Assembly (NCBI RefSeq): GCF_003129465.1
Contig: NZ_QFFF01000001.1
Span: forward strand, 1,225,501-1,289,500
Length of the DNA stretch: 64,000 nucleotides
From: Sphingosinicella humi
GTDB lineage: Bacteria; Pseudomonadota; Alphaproteobacteria; Sphingomonadales; Sphingomonadaceae
Direction: 5' to 3'
Part shown: positions 46,034-52,622 of the stretch, piece by piece
Position numbering within the stretch: position 1 is the stretch's first letter
Layout of the letters: each line of letters begins with the position of its first letter
The notes under the pieces: generated by a model
Database searches by the model: none
What the model saw: only the letters and a program-made list of their open reading frames with translations
What the model was told of the DNA's origin: nothing
Translations under genes and position numbers: made by a program

Positions 46034-46747
46034 ATGCGCGAAATCGTGTTTGATACCGAGACGACGGGCCTCAACCCGCTCGCTGGCGACCGCATGGTCG
46101 AGATCGGCTGTGTGGAGCTCGTGAACCGGGTCGAGACCGGCCGCACCTTCCACGCCTACTTTAATCCAGGCCGCTCAATGCCGAGCGAAGCGCAGGCGGT
46201 CCACGGCCTCAGCGACGCCTTCCTCGCCGACAAGCCTGGCTTTTCCGACCTGTGCGAGGATCTGCTCGAATTTGTCGGCGACAGTCCGCTGGTGGCCCAT
46301 AACGCCAGCTTCGATTTCGGCTTCCTGAATCATGAGCTCGGTGTCTGCGGCCGCTCGCTCATCTGCATGACGCGGATGGTCGATACGCTGGTGTTGGCAC
46401 GGCAGCGGCATCCGGGCGCCAAGCACAGTCTCGACGCGCTCTGCACCCGCTACGGTGTCGATCGCAGCCTTCGCATCAAGCACGGCGCGCTCATCGATGC
46501 CCAGCTTCTGGCTCAAGTCTATGTCGAACTCACCGGCGGGCGGCAGATCGGCTTCACCCTTCCGGTCGAAACCGAAACCGCCTCCCGCGCGGACGCGCCG
46601 GCGGCGCAGGGCGGCCTCGCTCCAATCATCGTCAAGATCCGCCCGCCGCGGCCGCACGCGCCGTCGGATGAGGAGCTCGCGCGGCATGCCGCATTTGTAG
46701 CCGGGCTCGTCGACCCCATATGGAATCGGGTGGAGGGGCGCGGTTGA
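46034..46747 (+). CDS. dnaQ: DNA polymerase III epsilon subunit
   Basis: 237-residue 3'-5' proofreading exonuclease. ExoI motif EIVFDTETTGLNPLAGD (Asp7 and Glu9), ExoII VAHNASFDFGFLNHEL and ExoIII HSLDALCTRYGVDRSLRIKH-containing block; the C-terminal linker is Pro-rich and reaches the polymerase alpha subunit. The coaE-dnaQ adjacency near oriC is usual in Alphaproteobacteria. Confidence 0.96.
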   Translation: MREIVFDTETTGLNPLAGDRMVEIGCVELVNRVETGRTFHAYFNPGRSMPSEAQAVHGLSDAFLADKPGFSDLCEDLLEFVGDSPLVAHNASFDFGFLNHELGVCGRSLICMTRMVDTLVLARQRHPGAKHSLDALCTRYGVDRSLRIKHGALIDAQLLAQVYVELTGGRQIGFTLPVETETASRADAPAAQGGLAPIIVKIRPPRPHAPSDEELARHAAFVAGLVDPIWNRVEGRG

Positions 46748-46802
46748 CGGGAAGCCGACGGGCGGCCTATCCGGCAGCCCAAAATTAGAACTGGAGAGTA
46801 TG

Positions 46803-47381
46803 ATGGAAATCCGGGTCTCTGGTCATCAGGTCGATACCGGCGAGGCTCTCAAGCAGCATGTCCGCGAACGGCTGAGCGCCATGGTCGACAAATATTTCGA
46901 ACGGGCGATGTCAGCCACCGTGACGTTCGGCAAGGGCCCGCACGACAATGCCTTTACCTGCGACATCGTCGCGCATGTGATGCAGGGCGTGATCCTCAAG
47001 GGCTCCGGCCAGGCGGCCGCCGCGCATCCCGCCTTCGACCAGGCCGCGGAGCGGATCGACAAGCAGTTGCGTCGCTACACGCGCCGCCTCAAGGACCGAC
47101 AGGGCGCGACCGTTGCCGAGGCGCTGGCCGAGATTTCGGCCGACGCGGCCTACACGGTCTTCGCCGCGGCGGACGAGGAAGCGGAGCCAATCGGCAGTCC
47201 ACCCGTGGTCGCCGAGACCAAGGTCGACATCCCCGATGCTAGTGTTTCGGACGCCGTGATGCTGCTCGATCTTCGCAACACCAATGCCCTCCTCTTCCGC
47301 AACAGCGGCACCGGCAAATTCAACATGGTCTACCGCCGCGGCGACGGGACGATCGGCTGGGTCGAACCGAAACACGACTAG
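46803..47381 (+). CDS. hpf: Long-form ribosome hibernation promoting factor
   Basis: 192-residue HPF. N-terminal S30AE domain (EIRVSGHQVDTGEALKQHVR, VTFGKGPHDNAFTCDIVAHV) is joined by a linker (about 110-130) to the C-terminal dimerisation domain (SDAVMLLDLRNTNALLFRNS, FNMVYRRGDGTIGWVEP) that makes 100S ribosomes. Start at ATG 46803, with GGAG 6 bases upstream, is preferred over ATG 46800. Next to ptsN as in many Proteobacteria, where they form part of an rpoN-linked group; rpoN is not in this window. Confidence 0.95.
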   Translation: MEIRVSGHQVDTGEALKQHVRERLSAMVDKYFERAMSATVTFGKGPHDNAFTCDIVAHVMQGVILKGSGQAAAAHPAFDQAAERIDKQLRRYTRRLKDRQGATVAEALAEISADAAYTVFAAADEEAEPIGSPPVVAETKVDIPDASVSDAVMLLDLRNTNALLFRNSGTGKFNMVYRRGDGTIGWVEPKHD

Positions 47382-47430
47382 ACCAGTGTCCCGCGGGTGG
47401 GGGCGCCCGTGCCAAACCAAATCGAAAATG

Positions 47431-47447
47431 GGAGCCCCGGCGGCTCC
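47431..47447 (+). other. Hairpin in the ptsN leader
   Basis: GGAGCC (47431-47436) pairs with GGCTCC (47442-47447) around a 5-base loop, ending 9 bases before the ptsN ATG. The only purine-rich Shine-Dalgarno-like stretch is in the first arm, so it might modulate translation. No U-run, so not a terminator by itself. Confidence 0.3.
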
Positions 47448-47456
47448 TAGCGGTGC

Positions 47457-47927
47457 ATGATGAACGATCTCTCACAATTTCTGGCTGCGGACAGTGTCGA
47501 CGCGGCGATGACCGTAAGCAACAAGAAGGGGCTGTTCCAGCAACTGGGGGCGGCGGCTGCCCGCCAGACCGGCCTTCCCACCAAGACGATCGTCGCCGCC
47601 TTGAACGATCGTGAGCGGCTCGGCAGCACCGGCTTCGGCGGCGGAACCGCCATCCCGCACAGCAAGATCGAGGGGCTGGACCGGATGTTCGGCTACTTCG
47701 CCCGCCTCAGCACACCGATCGAGTTCCAGGCGGTGGACGAACTGCCGGTCGACCTCGTCTTCCTGCTGCTTTCACCGGTCGATGCCGGCGCCGACCATCT
47801 GAAGGCACTGGCCAGCGTCAGCCGGACTCTGCGGGACCGGACGACGGCGGCCAAGCTAAGGGGGGCGCGGTCGCGCGACGCTCTGTTCGCGCTCCTGGCG
47901 GGGGCGGAAACCCGTGACGCGGCCTAA
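47457..47927 (+). CDS. ptsN: PTS IIA-like nitrogen regulatory protein PtsN
   Basis: 156-residue EIIA-Ntr. GSTGFGGGTAIPHSKIEGLD holds the phosphorylated His68; LPVDLVFLLLSPVDAGADHL and LASVSRTLRD are family blocks. It receives phosphate through NPr from PtsP and regulates potassium transport and nitrogen responses. Start at 47457 or the adjacent ATG 47460. Its 3' end overlaps the thioesterase gene by 14 bp. Confidence 0.95.
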   Translation: MMNDLSQFLAADSVDAAMTVSNKKGLFQQLGAAAARQTGLPTKTIVAALNDRERLGSTGFGGGTAIPHSKIEGLDRMFGYFARLSTPIEFQAVDELPVDLVFLLLSPVDAGADHLKALASVSRTLRDRTTAAKLRGARSRDALFALLAGAETRDAA

Positions 47928-48384
47928 GGCCGAGCCGAAGCATGCCGGTGCCGATGCCCATTATCGGGCGCTCGAATCCCTTTACAGGCAGGCGCCCGTC
48001 AACGGCCTGTTCGACTCCTCGCTGGAGATAGTCGAGGAAGGCTTCGCGCGCATTCGCTTCCAGGTCGACGAGTGCCACTATCACGCCGCCGGCGCCGCCC
48101 ATGGCACGCTCTACTTCAAGATGATGGACGATGCGGCCTTCTACGCGTGCAACAGCCTGGTGACGGATCGTTTCCTCCTCACCACCGCCTTCAACCTCAA
48201 CTTCACCCGACCGCTGAAGGCCGGGGAAGTGGTTGCCGAGGGACGCTGGGTGAGCGGGCGGCGGCGGGTCTTCGTCGCCGAAGCGCGATTGATCGACGGG
48301 ACGGGAGAGGAAGCTGCGAGGGGGACGGGCACCTTCATGCGCTCCCACATCCCGCTCACCAGCCTCGCCGGCTACCAGGGCTGA
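47914..48384 (+). CDS. PaaI-type hotdog thioesterase
   Basis: 156-residue single hotdog domain: VNGLFDSSLEIVEEGFARIR, the central helix region AAGAAHGTLYFKMMDDAAFY (HGxxxxxxDxA-like), and LTTAFNLNFTRPLKAGEVVA. It hydrolyses acyl-CoA of unknown type. Start GTG 47914 lies inside ptsN, so it is co-translated. Its TGA overlaps the ATG of the DUF1491 gene. Confidence 0.88.
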   Translation: MTRPKAEPKHAGADAHYRALESLYRQAPVNGLFDSSLEIVEEGFARIRFQVDECHYHAAGAAHGTLYFKMMDDAAFYACNSLVTDRFLLTTAFNLNFTRPLKAGEVVAEGRWVSGRRRVFVAEARLIDGTGEEAARGTGTFMRSHIPLTSLAGYQG

Positions 48385-48722
48385 TGGAGCCGCGCCTCTC
48401 GACCTCTGTCCTTGTCACGGCGCTGATCCGACTCTCGGAATCGCAAGGCGGGTTCGCCTCGGTGCTGGCCAGGGGCGACGCCACCGCCGGCGCGCTGCTG
48501 GTGATATTGGCGGAACGCGGCAGAAAACGGCAGATTTTGGAGCGCATCCTCCAACCCGACGGACGCTATGCCTGGCATCCGGCACGCGAGGCGGCCGGCA
48601 ACGAAGAGGAGCTTCAAAGGTTCCTCGATCGTCGGCGGAAATTCGATCCCGATCTGTGGGTTCTGGAACTGGATATCGCATCCAGCGAACGGTTCGCCGA
48701 CGGAATGAACGATTTTCGTTGA
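48384..48722 (+). CDS. DUF1491 family protein
   Basis: 112-residue protein: MEPRLSTSVLVTALIRLSES, GDATAGALLVILAERGRKRQ, and FLDRRRKFDPDLWVLELDIA are typical DUF1491. The family is alphaproteobacterial and of unknown function. Start overlaps the thioesterase stop (TGATG). Last gene of the run started at ppsR or hpf. Confidence 0.9.
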   Translation: MEPRLSTSVLVTALIRLSESQGGFASVLARGDATAGALLVILAERGRKRQILERILQPDGRYAWHPAREAAGNEEELQRFLDRRRKFDPDLWVLELDIASSERFADGMNDFR

Positions 48723-48890
48723 CCGCGCTGCGCTGCACAATCAGACCGCCCGAGCATTTTTTCTCGGGAGCGGGGGGCTGCGCAAACGCTTGGAAGTTCA
48801 AGCGGCAGCCACGCAAGTCGGGGGGAAGATCAGCATTGCCAGTGTTTAAGGCATTGCGGCGATCGACCAACCGCCATTGTCAGATGCTGA

Positions 48891-49589
48891 ATGTTCTCCA
48901 TCACTCGCGCCGCCGCTTATGCGGTGGCCTTTGTCAGCTTGGCCGCGTCGGTGGCCTTCGCCGATCCCTCCATGGCTTGGGACATTGAATCGGCGCCGAT
49001 AACTTCACGTTATATCGATCACGCGTCGGCCGATCTTGACGGCAGCGCGCTGGCTACCAATCCGCAGGGCCCGGCCCGTCTTGCGCACGACGTCGATTTC
49101 TCCACTCCTGTCGCCACTCATGCCGTCGCCGCCGTTGCCGGGGGCGGTATCGACGTTGCCGAGATGGGCGATGCGCAGCCGCTCCACGAGCTGGTCGACG
49201 ATTACGCCGCCGCCGAGGCCGCCAACGAAGAGCTCGAATGCCTCGCCAGCGCTGTCTATTTCGAATCCAAGGGTGAGCCGCTCGAGGGCCAGCTCGCCGT
49301 CGCCGAGGTGATCCTCAATCGCGTGGAGTCACCCAAATTCCCCGACACGATTTGCGGCGTGGTGAAGCAGAGGAACCAATTCTCCTTCGTTCGCGGCGGG
49401 CGGATCCCATCCGTGCCCACGTCCAGCAGCGCCTGGCGCAAGGCGGTGGCGATCGCCCACATCGCCAAGCAGGACCTCGCCGATAGCGCCGTTTCGACGG
49501 CGATGTTCTTCCACGCCAACTATGTCCGGCCATCCTGGCGGGGGCTCACCAGGGTCGCTTCGGTCGGCAACCACATCTTCTATCGATAA
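48891..49589 (+). CDS. SleB-type cell wall hydrolase
   Basis: 232-residue secreted protein: signal peptide AYAVAFVSLAASVAFADPS (cleavage near residue 24), a low-complexity linker, and a C-terminal hydrolase_2 (SleB) domain from about residue 105: LASAVYFESKGEPLEGQLAV with the catalytic Glu, FPDTICGVVKQRNQFSFVRG and AMFFHANYVRPSWRG. It is a lytic transglycosylase-like peptidoglycan hydrolase. No LysM or PG-binding domain. Confidence 0.9.
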   Translation: MFSITRAAAYAVAFVSLAASVAFADPSMAWDIESAPITSRYIDHASADLDGSALATNPQGPARLAHDVDFSTPVATHAVAAVAGGGIDVAEMGDAQPLHELVDDYAAAEAANEELECLASAVYFESKGEPLEGQLAVAEVILNRVESPKFPDTICGVVKQRNQFSFVRGGRIPSVPTSSSAWRKAVAIAHIAKQDLADSAVSTAMFFHANYVRPSWRGLTRVASVGNHIFYR

Positions 49590-49614
49590 GGAACCAAGCT
49601 AGTTCGCTGCCTCC

Positions 49615-49687
49615 TCATTGCGAGGAGTGGAGTGACGAAGCAATGCAGGCGACGTTCTGGATTGCTTCGCCCTGCTCGTAGCGACAG
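49615..49687. repeat. REP-like imperfect palindrome A
   Basis: A long imperfect inverted repeat (left arm about 49615-49648 with TTGCGAGGAG and GACGAAGCAAT, right arm about 49657-49687 with ATTGCTTCGCC and CTCGTAGCGA). Similar elements beginning CATTGCGAGCGAAGCGAAGCAAT are dispersed intergenic repeats in sphingomonads. It lies between sleB and mmcB. Confidence 0.5.
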
Positions 49688-49711
49688 CGCGACCCTGCCC
49701 GCCTTTCATCC

Positions 49712-49726
49712 GTTCCCTTTTCATTC
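49712..49726 (+). promoter_or_regulatory. LexA (SOS) box-like motif upstream of mmcB
   Basis: GTTC-N7-ATTC, one mismatch from the alphaproteobacterial SOS box GTTC-N7-GTTC. It ends 11 bases before the mmcB ATG, so LexA bound there would block transcription start or elongation. mmcB is a LexA target in Caulobacter. Confidence 0.5.
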
Positions 49727-49737
49727 TAGGGTCGGGC

Positions 49738-50229
49738 ATGGCCACCCTTCCGAGTCCCGGGCGCTGCTTAGCCGACGAGCCGCTGGCGGCGCAGGATGTT
49801 GCGCGCGGCATCGCTCGGCTCTTCTTTCGCCAGGACCTGTTCGGAATCTGCGAGGTGCCGCTGCCTAACGGGCGGCGGGCCGACATGATGGCGCTCTGTC
49901 CCAAAGGGCTGCTCACCATCGTCGAGATCAAGGTATCGCGCGCGGATCTGCTCGGCGATCAGAAATGGCCGGACTATCTCGACTATTGCGACCGCTTCTT
50001 CTGGGCGGTGCCGCCGGGCTTCAGTCTCGATCCATTCGAGGCGGAGGCGCTGGGTCCCGACGTGGCGGGCCTGATCGTCGCCGATCGCTACGACGCCGCC
50101 GTGCTCAGGGACGCGCCTCTGCGCCGGCTCGCCGGTGCGCGGCGCAAGGCGGAGACGCTGCGATTCGCGCGCCGCGCCGCCCAGCGCTTAGCCGGCCAGC
50201 TCGATCCCGGACTGGCGGGACTCGATTAG
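49738..50229 (+). CDS. mmcB: MmcB family DNA repair protein
   Basis: 163-residue protein with a restriction-endonuclease-like core: ADMMALCPKGLLTIVEIKVS carries the D...ExK metal site (about residues 49-68), RADLLGDQKWPDYLDYCDRF follows. MmcB of Caulobacter protects against mitomycin-type damage and belongs to the SOS regulon. A LexA-box-like motif precedes this gene. Its TAG overlaps the TAA of the convergent ankyrin gene in TTAG. Confidence 0.9.
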   Translation: MATLPSPGRCLADEPLAAQDVARGIARLFFRQDLFGICEVPLPNGRRADMMALCPKGLLTIVEIKVSRADLLGDQKWPDYLDYCDRFFWAVPPGFSLDPFEAEALGPDVAGLIVADRYDAAVLRDAPLRRLAGARRKAETLRFARRAAQRLAGQLDPGLAGLD

Positions 50230-50828
50230 AGAACCGGCCCAGCGACTGCCTTGGTCGGCTTGGAAGGACCTTGCTCCAGCGCGTGGAGAATGTTGGCCGC
50301 CCGTTGGTCACGCTTGGCATAATCGAGGGCGGAATAGCCGGCGATGCTGTCGGTGTGCTTCGGATTGGCGCCGCTTTCGAGCAGCAGCCGCACCATCGGC
50401 AGGTTGCGCCGATGGACCGCGAGGATCAGCGGGGTCTCGCCCCGGCTGTTGGGCGCATCGACCTTCGCGCCGATACTCGCCAGCAGCCGCGCGCCCTCGA
50501 CCCAGCCGACCTGGGAGGCAAGCGCCAGTGGCGTGTTGCCCTCATCGTTGCGGATATTGGCGTCGGCGCCCTTGCCGAGCAGGAAGCTCAGCCAGGCATA
50601 ATCGCGGCGGCGGACCACGGTGTGCAGCGCCCCGTCGCCAAATTCGCCGCCCGTGGCATTGATCACGATCGAACCCGGGACCGAGACGAGTTGCGTCACC
50701 GTCGCGCCGTCGCGCTTCTTCACCGCTTCCAGGAACTTATGGCTCTCCGTGTTGAACTGCGCCGCGGCGGGCGCGGCCATGAGGCCGAGAGCGACGGCCC
50801 CGAATAGGACGATGGTTCTGCGGATCAC
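50226..50828 (-). CDS. Secreted ankyrin-repeat protein
   Basis: 200-residue protein starting at GTG 50828 with GGGAAG 6 bases upstream. Signal peptide RTIVLFGAVALGLMAAPAAA (cleaved about residue 22) and then about four ankyrin repeats (GDGALHTVVRRRDYAWLSFL, NDEGNTPLALASQVGWVEGA, NSRGETPLILAVHRRNLPMV, GYSALDYAKRDQRAANILHA). Periplasmic protein-binding role likely; partner unknown. Divergent from the SCO1 gene across 66 bp. Confidence 0.88.
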   Translation of the reverse strand: MIRRTIVLFGAVALGLMAAPAAAQFNTESHKFLEAVKKRDGATVTQLVSVPGSIVINATGGEFGDGALHTVVRRRDYAWLSFLLGKGADANIRNDEGNTPLALASQVGWVEGARLLASIGAKVDAPNSRGETPLILAVHRRNLPMVRLLLESGANPKHTDSIAGYSALDYAKRDQRAANILHALEQGPSKPTKAVAGPVL

Positions 50829-50894
50829 GATTGTCTTCCCTGCTCTTATCCCGGCTTGATTGCAGGGCCATAGCAAAGCAAGGCTGCTCCCGCC

Positions 50895-51497
50895 ATGAAC
50901 GAACGCAATTATCTGACCCTTTTCGCGCTGCTCCTTTCGCTGCTTATCGCGGGCTGCTCCCCCGGAGCAAACGAAGCGAGCGAAGCCCCTCCGCTCGCGG
51001 GAGCCTCGATCGGCGGCCCCTTCACCCTCACCAATCAGGATGGCGAGCGGGTGAGCGACAGCGATTTCGCGGGCCGTTACCGCCTCGTCTATTTCGGGTT
51101 CACATACTGCCCCGACGTCTGCCCGGTCGACCTGCAGCTGATCGGGCAGGGTCTGCGTCAGCTGGAGGCGAGCGATCCGGAGGTCGCCGCCAAGGTGCAG
51201 CCGATCTTCATCAGCGTCGATCCGGAGCGCGACACGCCGGCGGTGCTGAAGGAATATGTCGCCGCCTTCCATCCCCGCCTGATCGGCCTCACCGGCACCC
51301 CGGAGGAGATCGCTGCCGTCGCCAAGAACTTCGGCGTCTACTATATGAAGGAGCAGACGGAAGGCGCCAGCGAGTATCTGGTCAACCATTCGCGGATCGC
51401 GATGCTGTTCGGGCCCAAGGGCGAGCCGATCGCCATCATCCCGCACGACCAGGGAGCCGCCGCCATCGCCGAGGAGCTAAAACGCTGGGTGAAATGA
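50895..51497 (+). CDS. SCO1/SenC family copper chaperone lipoprotein
   Basis: 200-residue thioredoxin-fold lipoprotein (lipobox LLIAGCSPGA, Cys about 21). Copper ligands: CPDVC in VYFGFTYCPDVCPVDLQLIG (about residues 76-80) and the distal His in VNHSRIAMLFGPKG. It delivers copper to the CuA site of cytochrome c oxidase. ATGA overlap with the YcgN-like gene. Confidence 0.93.
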   Translation: MNERNYLTLFALLLSLLIAGCSPGANEASEAPPLAGASIGGPFTLTNQDGERVSDSDFAGRYRLVYFGFTYCPDVCPVDLQLIGQGLRQLEASDPEVAAKVQPIFISVDPERDTPAVLKEYVAAFHPRLIGLTGTPEEIAAVAKNFGVYYMKEQTEGASEYLVNHSRIAMLFGPKGEPIAIIPHDQGAAAIAEELKRWVK

Positions 51498-51925
51498 GCG
51501 ATCGTTTCTGGGAGAAGCCGCTGGCGGCGCTCACCCGCGCTGAGTGGGAGGCACTGTGCGACGGCTGCGGCAAATGCTGCCTGCACAAGGTCGAGGATGC
51601 CGACAGCGGCGAGATCTATCCCACCAATATCGCCTGCAAGCTGCTCGACCGGCATAGCTGCCGCTGCTCCCATTATCGCGGCCGCAAGGCCTTCGTGCCG
51701 GATTGCGTGAGGCTGACGGCTGACAAAGTCGGGGCGTTGTCCTGGCTGCCTTCGACCTGTGCCTACCGTCTTCGTGCGGCGGGCAAGCCGCTCCCCGACT
51801 GGCATTATCTGATCAGCGGCGACCGCGAATCTGTCCACGCGGCAGGCATGTCGGTGCGCGGCTGGACCGTGGCCGAGGACGAGGCGGGCGATATCGAGCA
51901 TCATCTCGTCGACCGTGACCTCTGA
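51494..51925 (+). CDS. YcgN-family cysteine cluster protein
   Basis: 143-residue UPF0260 protein. Cysteines in LCDGCGKCCLHKVED, NIACKLLDRHSCRCSHY and VPDCVRL form a likely metal or Fe-S site; the C-terminal SVRGWTVAEDEAGDIEHHLV is also conserved. Function unknown. Overlaps the SCO1 stop by ATGA and the next gene by 11 bp. Confidence 0.9.
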   Translation: MSDRFWEKPLAALTRAEWEALCDGCGKCCLHKVEDADSGEIYPTNIACKLLDRHSCRCSHYRGRKAFVPDCVRLTADKVGALSWLPSTCAYRLRAAGKPLPDWHYLISGDRESVHAAGMSVRGWTVAEDEAGDIEHHLVDRDL

Positions 51926-52622
51926 ACTGAGCTTCGAGGCCGGCAAGCTCAGCGTCACGCTGGTCGTCAAGCCGTCGCCGCGCGCCCGCGTGCTGCGACT
52001 GCGCGTCGATCCGAGAACCGGAGGCGTGGTGCTGACCGTGCCGCGCGGCGTCTCCCGCCGCCGGGCGCTCGCCTGGGCTTCGGGACAGCGGGAATGGATC
52101 GAGACAGCCCTTGCCGACATACCCCCGACCGTCGCCATTGCACCCGGAGGCGAGCTATCGCTGTACGGCGTGCCCCACCGCATCGACTGGCAGCCGGATC
52201 ATCCCCGTGCCGTGGGGGTCGAGGATGGGCGGATCCTGACCGGCGGGCCGGCCGATATGGTCGAGCCGCGGCTGCTGCGCTGGCTGAGGCAGCACGCGCG
52301 CGCCATTCTGGATGACGAAACGCGGCATTATGCCGCCAAGGCCGGCGTGACCGTCAGCCGGGTCGGCGTCGGCGACCCGCTCTCGCGCTGGGGAAGCTGC
52401 TCCGAATCGGGGACGATCCGCTACAGCTGGCGGCTAATCCTCGCGCCCGACTGGGTCCGCCGCGCGACGGTCGCGCACGAAGTCGCCCATCGCGTCCACA
52501 TGAACCATGGGCCGGACTTCCATGCCCTGGTGGAACGGCTGTTCGAGGCCGATCCGACTCCGGCGCGGCTATGGCTGAGGCGGCACGGTGCGGGGCTCCA
52601 CCGGATCGGGCGGAGGCTGTAA
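51915..52622 (+). CDS. YgjP-type M48-like metallopeptidase (DUF45)
   Basis: 235-residue SprT/YgjP-like protein. HExxH zinc site in ATVAHEVAHRVHMNHGPDFH (about residues 178-190), preceded by RWGSCSESGTIRYSWRLILA, the family fingerprint. Start is GTG 51915 inside the YcgN-like gene. The last 54 bp overlap the convergent PBP1A gene, so both C-termini are encoded by the same DNA. Substrate unknown. Confidence 0.88.
   Translation: MTSELSFEAGKLSVTLVVKPSPRARVLRLRVDPRTGGVVLTVPRGVSRRRALAWASGQREWIETALADIPPTVAIAPGGELSLYGVPHRIDWQPDHPRAVGVEDGRILTGGPADMVEPRLLRWLRQHARAILDDETRHYAAKAGVTVSRVGVGDPLSRWGSCSESGTIRYSWRLILAPDWVRRATVAHEVAHRVHMNHGPDFHALVERLFEADPTPARLWLRRHGAGLHRIGRRL

Noticed and set aside
48750-48769. 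CCCGAG/CTCGGG hairpin after the DUF1491 gene as an intrinsic terminator
   Set aside because: The T-rich run lies in the loop rather than after the stem.
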